NCBI GenBank assembly: GCA_937902995.1
Contig: CALEKY010000142.1
Coordinates: forward strand, 1-64,000
DNA length: 64,000 bases
Source of the DNA: an uncultured Sinobacteraceae bacterium
Lineage (GTDB): Bacteria > Pseudomonadota > Gammaproteobacteria > Steroidobacterales > Steroidobacteraceae
Direction of reading: 5' to 3'
Position numbers and translations under genes: made by a program. The notes under the pieces were generated by a model that was given only the letters and a program-made list of their open reading frames with translations, was not told the DNA's origin and ran no database searches. Below, piece by piece: positions 16,458 through 24,724 of this stretch (position 1 is the first letter of the stretch; each line of letters starts with the position of its first letter).

Positions 16458-17689
16458 CGATCGCCTTGAAGCAACACGCCGAACATCCATGGTTCGATGT
16501 GAAGGACGATTGCCTCGTCATTGGCGGACGTCCCTTGACTCAACTCGCCGCCGAGGTCGGCCGCACGCCCTTTTACGCGTATGACCGCACCGTCATGACA
16601 CGCAAGGTGCAGATGCTGCGCGAGGTTCTTCCGCGCGAGGTCCATCTGCATTACGCCGTCAAAGCGAATCCGATGCCTGCGCTCGTTGCACACATGACCA
16701 GCCTCGTGGATGGTCTGGACGTTGCATCCGTCGGCGAGCTCGAAGTCGCGCTCGCAGCCGGAGCAAATCCCGAGCACATCAGCTTCGCCGGTCCCGGCAA
16801 GACCGACGCGGAGCTCGCGCGAGCCGCAGCTGCTGGAATCACGATCAACGTCGAGTCCGAACGCGAGCTGCGTGTGCTCGCCGCGTACGCAACAGAGCAT
16901 GGAGTGCGTCCGCGCGTCGCGATTCGCGTGAATCCGGATTTCGAGCTCAAAGCATCGGGCATGAAGATGGGAGGCGGCCCGCGCCAATTCGGCATCGACG
17001 CCGAACGCGTCCCGCAAGTCCTGAGCGGCATGCGCTCGATGCCGCTCGACTTCCGAGGCTTTCACATTTTCTCCGGCTCGCAGAACCTGCGGGCGGAAGC
17101 AATTGTCGAGACTCAAAGCAAGACAATTGAACTAGCGGCCCGTCTGGCCGAGTTCGCGCCTCAGCCGATCACATTGCTGAACATCGGCGGCGGATTCGGC
17201 ATCCCCTACTTCCCGGGCGAACAGCCGCTCGACCTCAAACCGATCGCAGACAACCTGCAGCGGCTTCTGCCCGAGATCCGTCGCCGTATGCCGCAGGCAG
17301 AAATCGTCATCGAGCTCGGACGCTTTCTCGTTGGAGAAGCAGGCATCTACGTCTGCAAGGTCATCGACCGAAAGATCTCTCGCGGCCACGTATTCCTCGT
17401 GACGGATGGCGGTCTGCACCACCACCTTGCAGCATCTGGCAATTTCGGCCAGGTCATTCGCAAGAATTATCCGGTGATCGTCGGCAATCGAGTCGTCGGT
17501 ACCGAACGCGAAATCGCCTCGGTCGTCGGCCCTCTCTGCACGCCGCTCGATCTCCTCGGCGATCGCGTAGAGCTGGCTCGTACAACGGAAGGTGATCTCA
17601 TCGCGGTGTTTCAGAGCGGAGCATACGGATTCACAGCAAGCCCGCGAGGTTTTCTGAGCCATCCGGAACCAGTGGAGGTCTTGCTTTGA
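16454..17689 (+). CDS. PLP-dependent decarboxylase, exosortase A system-associated
   Basis: A 411-residue fold-type III (alanine-racemase-like barrel plus beta domain) decarboxylase related to diaminopimelate and ornithine decarboxylases. The PLP-binding Lys is K70 in HYAVKANP; the glycine loop NIGGGFGIPYF and the catalytic Cys region GPLCTPLD with VFQSGAYGFTAS are in place. It would decarboxylate an amino acid, perhaps one bound to the carrier protein, to give an amine. Coupled by four bases to the ligase before it and by one base (TGATG) to the racemase after it. Confidence 0.88.
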   Translation: MTIALKQHAEHPWFDVKDDCLVIGGRPLTQLAAEVGRTPFYAYDRTVMTRKVQMLREVLPREVHLHYAVKANPMPALVAHMTSLVDGLDVASVGELEVALAAGANPEHISFAGPGKTDAELARAAAAGITINVESERELRVLAAYATEHGVRPRVAIRVNPDFELKASGMKMGGGPRQFGIDAERVPQVLSGMRSMPLDFRGFHIFSGSQNLRAEAIVETQSKTIELAARLAEFAPQPITLLNIGGGFGIPYFPGEQPLDLKPIADNLQRLLPEIRRRMPQAEIVIELGRFLVGEAGIYVCKVIDRKISRGHVFLVTDGGLHHHLAASGNFGQVIRKNYPVIVGNRVVGTEREIASVVGPLCTPLDLLGDRVELARTTEGDLIAVFQSGAYGFTASPRGFLSHPEPVEVLL

Positions 17690-18414
17690 TGCGCAAGCTC
17701 ATCGGAATTATCGGAGGCCTCGGACCGCTGGCATCGGCGAGATTTCTTTCTACGATCTATCGATCCTTTCGCGATGTGCCTGAACAAATGGCACCGCGTA
17801 TTTTGCTTTATTCCGACCCAACGTTTCCGGACCGCACGACGGCCTTCTTGCAAGGAGAAGAAGATGAAATTTTGGCCAAGGCCACGTCGGCGACCGAAGG
17901 TTTACTCGCACTCGGCGCCGATCATCTGATCTTCTGCTGCTACACCATACATCGCATCGTGCCTCGACTACCCGTTAGAGTACGCGAGCGGCTCATATCC
18001 TTGCTCGATATTGCCTTGGAATCGGCACTGGCAACGCGTGGCAACATTCTCCTCCTTTGTACGAACGGTACGCGCAAGCTTCGCCTGTTCGAGAGCGCGC
18101 AAAACTGGCCACAACTGGAACATCGAGTCCGCTTTCCTTCAGACGAGGAGCAACACGAGGTTCACAACATCATTTACGACCTCAAGAAGAACTGTTCGCC
18201 CGCCCATGCCATGGATCGGCTGGTCAACTTGTTGAAAGGCCACCAAGTCGAGCATTGGCTCCTCGGATGTACGGAACTCCACTTGCTCTCGAGCGCCAGG
18301 GCGGAAGACCACACTCTTCGCTCGGGCGTCGAACTGATCGACCCTTTGAATCGTGTGGCGGAGCTGATCGGCGCGGATGCTCTACCCCTGAACGAGCACT
18401 CTACGATCAGATGA
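17689..18414 (+). CDS. Aspartate/glutamate racemase family protein
   Basis: A 241-residue PLP-independent racemase-like protein. The glycine-rich start KLIGIIGGLGP and the two cysteine regions, C83/C84 in IFCCYTIH and C194 in LLGCTELHLL, match the two-Cys mechanism, though the usual PCNT of the first site is FCCYT, a departure. I start at the ATG overlapping the decarboxylase stop; TTG three bases upstream lies better placed behind the GGAGG and is an alternative. In this operon it may supply a D-amino acid or remodel the product of the neighbouring ligase/decarboxylase. Substrate unknown. Confidence 0.8.
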   Translation: MRKLIGIIGGLGPLASARFLSTIYRSFRDVPEQMAPRILLYSDPTFPDRTTAFLQGEEDEILAKATSATEGLLALGADHLIFCCYTIHRIVPRLPVRVRERLISLLDIALESALATRGNILLLCTNGTRKLRLFESAQNWPQLEHRVRFPSDEEQHEVHNIIYDLKKNCSPAHAMDRLVNLLKGHQVEHWLLGCTELHLLSSARAEDHTLRSGVELIDPLNRVAELIGADALPLNEHSTIR

Positions 18415-18551
18415 CTCCCCACACAGGACGACCGTTCATCTGCATGAGCCGACGCGCGAAAGGTGGCAACTTGGATGACGTCACGGATGAAAACGTATTC
18501 ACCGAGTATCGTCATGGTCCACGTCTGCGCTGATGGCGATAAGGACTAGCG

Positions 18552-20348
18552 ATGTCTTTGGTTTGCGGTATTTACCTGTTACGTGACAACGCGCAGATCC
18601 CGCCCGAATGGGAGCGTCATCTGCGCGAAAACATCAATCGTGGCTCAAAGGGATCGATCAGCGAATTCCGTGATAGTCGCCTCTTTCTATTGAAGCTGGA
18701 TCTCGGCGCATTCGATGCGCCAGGATGGCATGTCGATGAGCGGCACGTAACTGCGATCAGCGGCGACGCGATTCTGGTTCACGATGTAAACGTACGCGGA
18801 CGCGCAGACGATCTCGACGCGCTCGCCGGAGTCGATGTCGCTGAGCTACGCCCTCTTCTTCTTCGCGCTCGGGGCTACTACAACTTGGTGCGCTACGACC
18901 GCGCCAGCCATCGTCTTGCGATCGCAATTGACCGCGTCGGTGTACGTTCGACGTACGTCTATCGCGACGCCAACGTCCTCGTCTTCTCGGGCGCCCTAAG
19001 ACTCATCGAAACGTTGCCAGGTATTAGGCTTACGACCGACCTTCAGGGCGTCTTGGAATCGGCCGCATTCGGTGTGCCGCTCGATGCGCGCACCCAATAC
19101 AGGGAAGTCAGCTATATGCTCGGCGGCAGTCAATTGCTGGCTGCTGGCGGAGAGTTGTCTACAGATCGATACTGGAAGTTCGACAGGGATGCTTGCAACG
19201 AAGAGCCGACTCAAGACTTGGACGGGGCTCTCGATGAGCTCTATCGAGAGTTTCAGCGCGCGGTGCGCCTTCGCACCGGTCAACGTAAAGCCGTGTTTTC
19301 CGCGCTTAGCGGGGGTCTGGATTCCCGCAGCGTCACGACAGAGTTGTGGCGTCTAGGACTGGAAGTGCACTCGCTCAACATCTCCTGGGCAGGATCGCAA
19401 GATGCAGTCCTCGGGAATGCCTACGCGGCAAAGCTTGGACTCAAGCATCACTACGTCGAGCGACCTCTTGAGGAGGCGGGCAACAGCCTCGCACAACGCC
19501 TGCAACGTCTCATGGAAGAGAACGCTTCGGCTTGCGCCGATCTTCCCAGCACACCGCTGCAGCTTTGGAGCGGCAACGGCGGCAGTTTGGGGCTCGGCCA
19601 TTCGAAGATGGATCCCGAAGTCACGAACCGCATGGCATCGGGTGACGTCGAAGGTGCTGCACGACTCTTCCTGGCAACCTTTAAGTTCGGTTTGAGTCCC
19701 ACGCTGCTCCGCAACGACATAGCTCGATGGGCCGCCGATCTACCATTCCGCAGCCTGATGAAGGAACTCGAGCAGATCCGTTGCCGCGAGCGCGCTCGTT
19801 CACTCTACATCTTCCGAATGGAGAACGATCAGCGTCGCCTACTCTCTTTTCATTTCGAACAAATTGACTTGGTACCGTTCGAGTTCATCGAGCCGCTTTT
19901 CGATCCGGAGGTGCTGCGCGTCGTCTGCAAGCTTCCGATGATGTTTTGTCTCCGTCATCACATGTATCACCGTTGGTTGGAGCGCTTCCCAAAGGAGATC
20001 CTCAGCGTCGCCTGGCAAGTTTATCCCGGACATGAGCCGTGCCCCGTGCCCCTTCCGCCTGGCGTATTCGATCAATGGAAACCGCCACGGAGAGTGCGAA
20101 GAGGAAGCGCTTTCGTGCCGTCACTCAGGCAAGCGATGCAGTACTGGCGGGAGCGCACACTCTTTCGCAATACGCTTCGGACCGAGCGCGTGATTGCGGC
20201 CTACTTGATGAAGGCACTCGAGTTGCGAGATACGTCGCACCTGCTTAGGCAGGTGGATCTCCTCGGCAAGCCGCTCCGCATCTCTCAAGGAAGGATTGAA
20301 CTGCCACAGACAGCACCGGACGCGAGCGTTGCCCGCGCTGCAGTATGA
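18552..20348 (+). CDS. Divergent asparagine-synthetase-like protein lacking the glutaminase Cys
   Basis: A 598-residue AsnB-like protein. The N-terminal half aligns only loosely with the glutaminase domain: it begins MSLVCG, so no Cys at position 2 (the only nearby Cys is residue 5), and NGE(I)YN is missing. The PP-loop SGGLDS is intact at 253-258, but the second ATP motif, normally GDGGDELF, reads SGNGGSLGLGHS and lacks the acidic residues. It may use free ammonia or an amine as nucleophile, as other AsnB-derived ligases do, or have lost catalysis. It follows the racemase by 137 bases and overlaps the flippase gene by four. Confidence 0.8.
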   Translation: MSLVCGIYLLRDNAQIPPEWERHLRENINRGSKGSISEFRDSRLFLLKLDLGAFDAPGWHVDERHVTAISGDAILVHDVNVRGRADDLDALAGVDVAELRPLLLRARGYYNLVRYDRASHRLAIAIDRVGVRSTYVYRDANVLVFSGALRLIETLPGIRLTTDLQGVLESAAFGVPLDARTQYREVSYMLGGSQLLAAGGELSTDRYWKFDRDACNEEPTQDLDGALDELYREFQRAVRLRTGQRKAVFSALSGGLDSRSVTTELWRLGLEVHSLNISWAGSQDAVLGNAYAAKLGLKHHYVERPLEEAGNSLAQRLQRLMEENASACADLPSTPLQLWSGNGGSLGLGHSKMDPEVTNRMASGDVEGAARLFLATFKFGLSPTLLRNDIARWAADLPFRSLMKELEQIRCRERARSLYIFRMENDQRRLLSFHFEQIDLVPFEFIEPLFDPEVLRVVCKLPMMFCLRHHMYHRWLERFPKEILSVAWQVYPGHEPCPVPLPPGVFDQWKPPRRVRRGSAFVPSLRQAMQYWRERTLFRNTLRTERVIAAYLMKALELRDTSHLLRQVDLLGKPLRISQGRIELPQTAPDASVARAAV

Positions 20349-21802
20349 GCATCGAGCGCCAGGCGCTGAGCGGCCTCAAGTGGGTCGCGATTGCGAAGCT
20401 GTCGAGCCAGATCGTGAGCTGGACGGCGACGTTGCTGGTCATGCGGCTCCTGACACCGCAAGACTATGGTCTGATGGCGATCGTCACCGTCGTTATCACG
20501 GTCCTCAGTAACGTTGCAGAGCTCGGTATCGGAGCTTCGGTAGTTCAAGCACGCGAGGTCACAAAGGAAGACCTCGCGCAGGTCAGCGGCCTCGTCACTC
20601 TGGTCAATGTCGCAGTGTTCGCCTCATTGTGCATGGCTGCACCGATGATCAGCACGGTATACGAGGACCCGGCACTTACGCTGCTGATACAGGTCGCGGG
20701 GATTCAATTGCTCATCAATGGAGCGGCCACGATTCCACAAGCTCTGGCACAGCGCCACATGGAGTTCAAGCGACTAGCCGGCGTTGAAACGGTTTGGGCG
20801 TTCTCGACTGCACTAGCGACGCTCATCCTCGCATGGCGTGGCGCAGGGGTATGGTCGCTTGTGATCGGTAGCTTGATCGGTGCCGTCGCACGCGCCTCGA
20901 TGCTCATTTCACACGGCTTTGTATGGCCGAGCTTCAGATTGAGAGGCGTGCACAAGTTTCTCGCGCTTGGCGGTGCCGTGATGTTCGGCCGGCTGTCCTG
21001 GCAAGTCGTCTATCAATCGGATGTACTGATCGGCGCGCGCCGGCTTGGCGCTACGGAGATCGGCGGATACTCGGTCGCGTTGCAGCTCGCGACACTGCCA
21101 ATGCAGAAGATCATGAGCATCCTCAATCAGGTCGTACTACCGGCTGTCGCGCGACTTCAAGACGAGCGCGAGCGTCTGCGCACGCGTCTTCTCGAAGGTT
21201 GCCGCCTTCTCACGGCCGTCAGCGTACCGGTTCTATGGGGTATCTCCGCCGTTGCTCCGGAACTCGTTGCAGTCGTGCTCGGAGAAAAATGGGCAGCGGC
21301 AGCATTGCCCCTGCAACTCATCAGCCTCGTAGTACCCGTGCGCATGATCAGCGGGGCTTTTGCAACTGCCAACTTGGGCATCGGCCGGGCGGGACTGGAC
21401 TTCCGCAACAACGTCATCACAGCGATCGTATTGCCAACGGCGTTTTTCGTCGGAACGTTCTACGGCGTCAACGGTCTTGCGGCCTCTTGGCTCGTTGCGA
21501 TCCCGATCGTATTGGCCTTGAATTTCCCAAGAGTTGCGCGTGCGCTCTCAGTTTCGATACCGGATGTCGTGAACGCCGTCTGGCGATGCTTCGCCGCGGG
21601 CATGACAATGTACGTCGTCGTAAATGTCTGTCGCACGATGTTGGGAGCAGTATCGCCATATGCGACGTTGCCGATATTGATCTGCGTCGGCGCGCTCGCC
21701 TATCTCGGTACGCTTCATGCCCTCGACCGCCACATTATGAAAGACATGTTTGCGCTCGTCAGACCTACCCGGTCGACTCCTTCAACTCCCGGTCGAGGGT
21801 AA
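20345..21802 (+). CDS. Lipopolysaccharide/exopolysaccharide flippase (Wzx/WzxC-like)
   Basis: A 485-residue membrane protein of the MOP (polysaccharide transporter) superfamily with about twelve to fourteen hydrophobic segments. The N-terminus GLKWVAIAKLSSQIVSW and the conserved AEQR-like region ATIPQALAQRHMEFKRLA are typical of the WzxC/colanic-acid exporter branch. It would move undecaprenyl-linked repeat units across the inner membrane. It overlaps the preceding AsnB-like gene by four bases and is followed three bases later by the polymerase/ligase-like gene, so export and polymerisation are co-expressed. Confidence 0.88.
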   Translation: MSIERQALSGLKWVAIAKLSSQIVSWTATLLVMRLLTPQDYGLMAIVTVVITVLSNVAELGIGASVVQAREVTKEDLAQVSGLVTLVNVAVFASLCMAAPMISTVYEDPALTLLIQVAGIQLLINGAATIPQALAQRHMEFKRLAGVETVWAFSTALATLILAWRGAGVWSLVIGSLIGAVARASMLISHGFVWPSFRLRGVHKFLALGGAVMFGRLSWQVVYQSDVLIGARRLGATEIGGYSVALQLATLPMQKIMSILNQVVLPAVARLQDERERLRTRLLEGCRLLTAVSVPVLWGISAVAPELVAVVLGEKWAAAALPLQLISLVVPVRMISGAFATANLGIGRAGLDFRNNVITAIVLPTAFFVGTFYGVNGLAASWLVAIPIVLALNFPRVARALSVSIPDVVNAVWRCFAAGMTMYVVVNVCRTMLGAVSPYATLPILICVGALAYLGTLHALDRHIMKDMFALVRPTRSTPSTPGRG

Positions 21803-21805
21803 TTC

Positions 21806-23191
21806 GTGAGCCTGACGACGATCATTTTCGTTCTTGCGTACCTGACCGGGTGCGTGATGGCGTTCGCGCGCCATCCAATCTTCGGGCTCTGCACATACGT
21901 CGCCGTCTTTTATCTGCATCCGCCCTCGCGCTGGTGGGGAAAAGTGCTTCCGGATCCCGGCTGGGCATTTCTCGCCGCAGTCGTGACGCTCCTCGCCGTC
22001 ATCGTGCGCAAGGACAAGCCGCGTCTTGGCGGACTCTTCAAGGAAGGGATTTACATCGGGCTGGGCATTTTCTTCTTGTGGCTGTGCATCCAAGCACCCT
22101 GGGCTCTGGATTCGCAAATGCATTCGGAGCTCATTTCCCTCGTCTTCAAGTACATGCTGCTGATAGCGCTCATGTACTTGTGTATCGATTCCGAGGAACA
22201 TCTTCGTTACTTCCTGTGGGCCCATGTCCTCGGGTGCTTTTATCTCGGGTGGATCGCATTTACTTCGTACACCGGAGGCCGCTTCGAGGGATTCGGCGGA
22301 CCCGGGATCGGCGACTCCAACACCGGCGGGTTTCAAATCGTCACCGGCATTCTCTCGGGAGCAGCACTGTTCCTAGCGGGAAAAAAATGGGAACGCGCGG
22401 CGCTGATCGGTCTCATGCCGTTCATAGTCAACGGTCTCATTACGACGGTGAGCCGAAGCGGATTTCTGTCTGCCTTCCTAGGTGGCATTGCGTTCAACTT
22501 TTTCACACCGAAGCGATGGCGGAAGCTGGTACGCGTACTTTCCGGGCTCGGTGTCGTTCTGTTTCTCGTTCTAGCGAATGACGTCTACTGGTCTCGGATC
22601 GAGACGATCAAGATTGCCGGCGAACAGGTCGAAGGTGTCGATACCGGTACGAGCCGCCTGGTGATCATCGCCGCGCAGTGGCAAATGTTTCAGAAGCATC
22701 CGATGGGCTGTGGGCATCGCTGTACCGCGACCCTCAGTCCCCATTACATGGACGACCAATACCTAACCGGACCACCGGGCAACCGCGCCCGCTCGTCGCA
22801 TAACACATTCATGTCACTCCTGGTGGAGCAAGGTATACCGGGAGCGCTTATGTATTTCGCGTTCGTTCTCTGGGTTGCCGTGAAAGTGCTATCGGTTTGG
22901 CGGCTAGCAAAGAATTCAGAGGGCCTCATTTCCGTGACCTTTCCTGCAGTTGCCGCTGTCTTGATGATCACAATCGTCGGCGACCTTTTCGTCGATTACC
23001 TGAAGCTCGAAGTACGAATGTGGTTCATCGCTTTGATTTTGATCCTCTCCCGCATGCTGCGAGAGCGAGTCGGTGCAGCCCAGATCGCGACCCGCAGTTC
23101 ACTACGCAATCAACGCGCAGGGAGAAGGTCAAGACCCACGGCGTTGGGAAATCAAGGTAGAACAATTCCCCGGCATCGAACCTCGATTTGA
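21806..23191 (+). CDS. O-antigen ligase/polymerase-like protein, exosortase A-associated (O-glycosylation ligase type)
   Basis: A 461-residue multi-spanning protein with ten or more predicted membrane segments and a large periplasmic loop near 290-340 containing RSSHNTFMSLLVEQGIPG, the hallmark of the Wzy/WaaL O-antigen ligase family. It begins at GTG with a GAGGG site eight bases before. Two roles are possible: Wzy-type polymerase of the repeat unit, or transfer of glycan to PEP-CTERM proteins as proposed for exosortase-associated members. It is the last gene of the plus-strand block before a 350-base gap. Confidence 0.85.
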   Translation: MSLTTIIFVLAYLTGCVMAFARHPIFGLCTYVAVFYLHPPSRWWGKVLPDPGWAFLAAVVTLLAVIVRKDKPRLGGLFKEGIYIGLGIFFLWLCIQAPWALDSQMHSELISLVFKYMLLIALMYLCIDSEEHLRYFLWAHVLGCFYLGWIAFTSYTGGRFEGFGGPGIGDSNTGGFQIVTGILSGAALFLAGKKWERAALIGLMPFIVNGLITTVSRSGFLSAFLGGIAFNFFTPKRWRKLVRVLSGLGVVLFLVLANDVYWSRIETIKIAGEQVEGVDTGTSRLVIIAAQWQMFQKHPMGCGHRCTATLSPHYMDDQYLTGPPGNRARSSHNTFMSLLVEQGIPGALMYFAFVLWVAVKVLSVWRLAKNSEGLISVTFPAVAAVLMITIVGDLFVDYLKLEVRMWFIALILILSRMLRERVGAAQIATRSSLRNQRAGRRSRPTALGNQGRTIPRHRTSI

Positions 23192-23541
23192 ACGCCCATC
23201 TGAAGCGAACATCGTGCAAGCCGATGTTTGGTCATGTAGTTGCCGGTTCTCGCCATCGCGGTTAAGGCTTTGACTCAGTACCGCTCGGATATACGTCCGA
23301 TTCACACCGATCCGTAGCCCTTGCTACGCTGGATTGCAAACTTGTCACTTTGTTGCGCCGCATCGGTCGGTCGTCACCCGACTGTGATGCTCGTCACAGT
23401 GCGTTCGACAGAATGCTGTCTTTCTAAAGAGACAGTTGCGACGAGACGCTGGAGAAACTCTAATCCTGATTCTGTGAAGCACACGCTCCGTATCCGTTCA
23501 AGTAGACGGGTCGCGGAGTCATGAGCGGAGAGGTTAGCCCC
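23192..23541. other. Intergenic region with a CRP-like site
   Basis: About 350 bases without a gene I can support. It contains the perfect dyad at 23381-23400 described separately and presumably the promoter for the Tat-exported genes downstream. No convincing terminator for the upstream block was found. Confidence 0.6.
23381..23400. promoter_or_regulatory. CRP/FNR-family operator candidate
   Basis: ACTGTGA, six bases, TCACAGT: perfect seven-base arms containing the full TGTGA-N6-TCACA consensus of CRP-type regulators. The centre lies about 150 bases before the GTG start at 23542. In related bacteria CRP/Clp-like proteins control exopolysaccharide genes. No regulator of this family is encoded in the window. 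Confidence 0.6.
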
Positions 23542-24699
23542 GTGAAGCGACGAGAATTCTTGATTGCAAGTGCGATTGTCGGAGCGGGCGCACCGCTACT
23601 CGTACGAGCTCAGGTACGACCGTGCCCGCCGAGTAGTCTCGCGGTCGATGGTGGTTCGCAAGCAACGACTGCGTGCACTGCCGTCAATGACGCTGAAGCA
23701 GACTGGATCTTGCGCTCTACGGCGCCGGGTGTCGTTTGGGCGCATGATTTCCGCAACGATGCGGAAGTCGATGCGTTCCGATGGACATCGGGCTATGGCA
23801 ATGACCCACGCGCGGTTGGTAATCCCCGTGCGGGTCGGGTTCGGCGAATCACTACTGACGGAATCACTGGGGGTGGCTGCCTCGAAATCTTCCGGGCAGC
23901 AGGCACTCAGGAAACCGGCGCGCACTGGTGGCGTCCGCTGTCGCCGATCGTTGGCACCGGAAATGGCAGAGGCATAGATGACCCTGGTGCGAACGGAAAG
24001 CTAAAGCCTCAACCGTACGCTGCGACGGATAGAGGCGGACAGATTCAGTACTTCGGCGACCGTGGCTTCTACGGCCATCCTAGCTATCACACAGGGAACG
24101 TGTTCGACGGCCACGAGTACTACCTTCAGATGCGGGTGAAGATGGATCCGCGTCGTGCGCAACAAGGTATGCCGCAAGTCGGCAAGCTCATGTACATGAC
24201 GCGCACCGACCAGTCTCTCACCACGCAGGAAATCGTCACATACTCGGGCGGGCATGTTTCGGCCTATCCCACGCGGAATAATTTCCAGATGTATGGTGGC
24301 GGCGACAGCAACCCGCTTTACGGTAAGGCAATCGGTGCTGGCGGCTCCACTGACAGACAGCCGGGAAGCGAGCTTGGCAAGTGCGATCCCAACAACGCGC
24401 CGGGACGCTGCTGGGCATGGTCAGGCGGGTGGGACACGATCATGTACCACTTGATTCCGGGCCGCGACGGTGTTCCCGAGTCCGTGATACGGGTTTATGC
24501 CGCGCATGAAGGCGAAAAAAAGTACACGAAGATTTGGGATATGGTATGGGCGAACAGATACGGCAGCGGCCATCCATTTGGATATAACGCGATCATTCTT
24601 TCGACGTATACCAACAGCCAAAATTGTCCCAGCGATTTCTGGCACCGCTACGATCAAATCATCCTCTCGCACGAATTCATTCCGTGCCCTCAGTTCTGA
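23542..24699 (+). CDS. Tat-exported protein of unknown function (paralog of the 35.4-kb protein)
   Basis: A 385-residue secreted protein. It starts best at GTG, preceded eight bases earlier by GAGAGG, giving the twin-arginine signal MKRREFLIAS and cleavage near VRAQ. The mature part opens with QVRPCP. Shared with the protein at 35.4 kb: HDFRN, EVDAFRW, RRITTDGI, WWRP, PGSE, GWDT and YTKIWD motifs. Many Trp, Tyr, Asp and Gly and few helices suggest a beta-sandwich, perhaps glycan-binding or lyase-like, but I recognise no catalytic motif. A Tat route implies folding or cofactor loading in the cytoplasm. The next gene encodes another Tat protein. Confidence 0.7.
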   Translation: MKRREFLIASAIVGAGAPLLVRAQVRPCPPSSLAVDGGSQATTACTAVNDAEADWILRSTAPGVVWAHDFRNDAEVDAFRWTSGYGNDPRAVGNPRAGRVRRITTDGITGGGCLEIFRAAGTQETGAHWWRPLSPIVGTGNGRGIDDPGANGKLKPQPYAATDRGGQIQYFGDRGFYGHPSYHTGNVFDGHEYYLQMRVKMDPRRAQQGMPQVGKLMYMTRTDQSLTTQEIVTYSGGHVSAYPTRNNFQMYGGGDSNPLYGKAIGAGGSTDRQPGSELGKCDPNNAPGRCWAWSGGWDTIMYHLIPGRDGVPESVIRVYAAHEGEKKYTKIWDMVWANRYGSGHPFGYNAIILSTYTNSQNCPSDFWHRYDQIILSHEFIPCPQF

Positions 24700-24724
24700 T
24701 GCTGCAAACCGACAAGGTGAGTTC

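Noticed and set aside
20923..22581. 552-codon plus-strand frame across the flippase and ligase genes
   Set aside because: Arg/His/Ser-rich translation without domains, overlapping two convincing membrane protein genes in another frame.
23321..23524. Short plus-strand frame in the 23.2-23.5 kb gap
   Set aside because: No ribosome site, no domain, and it overlaps the CRP-like operator and likely promoter.
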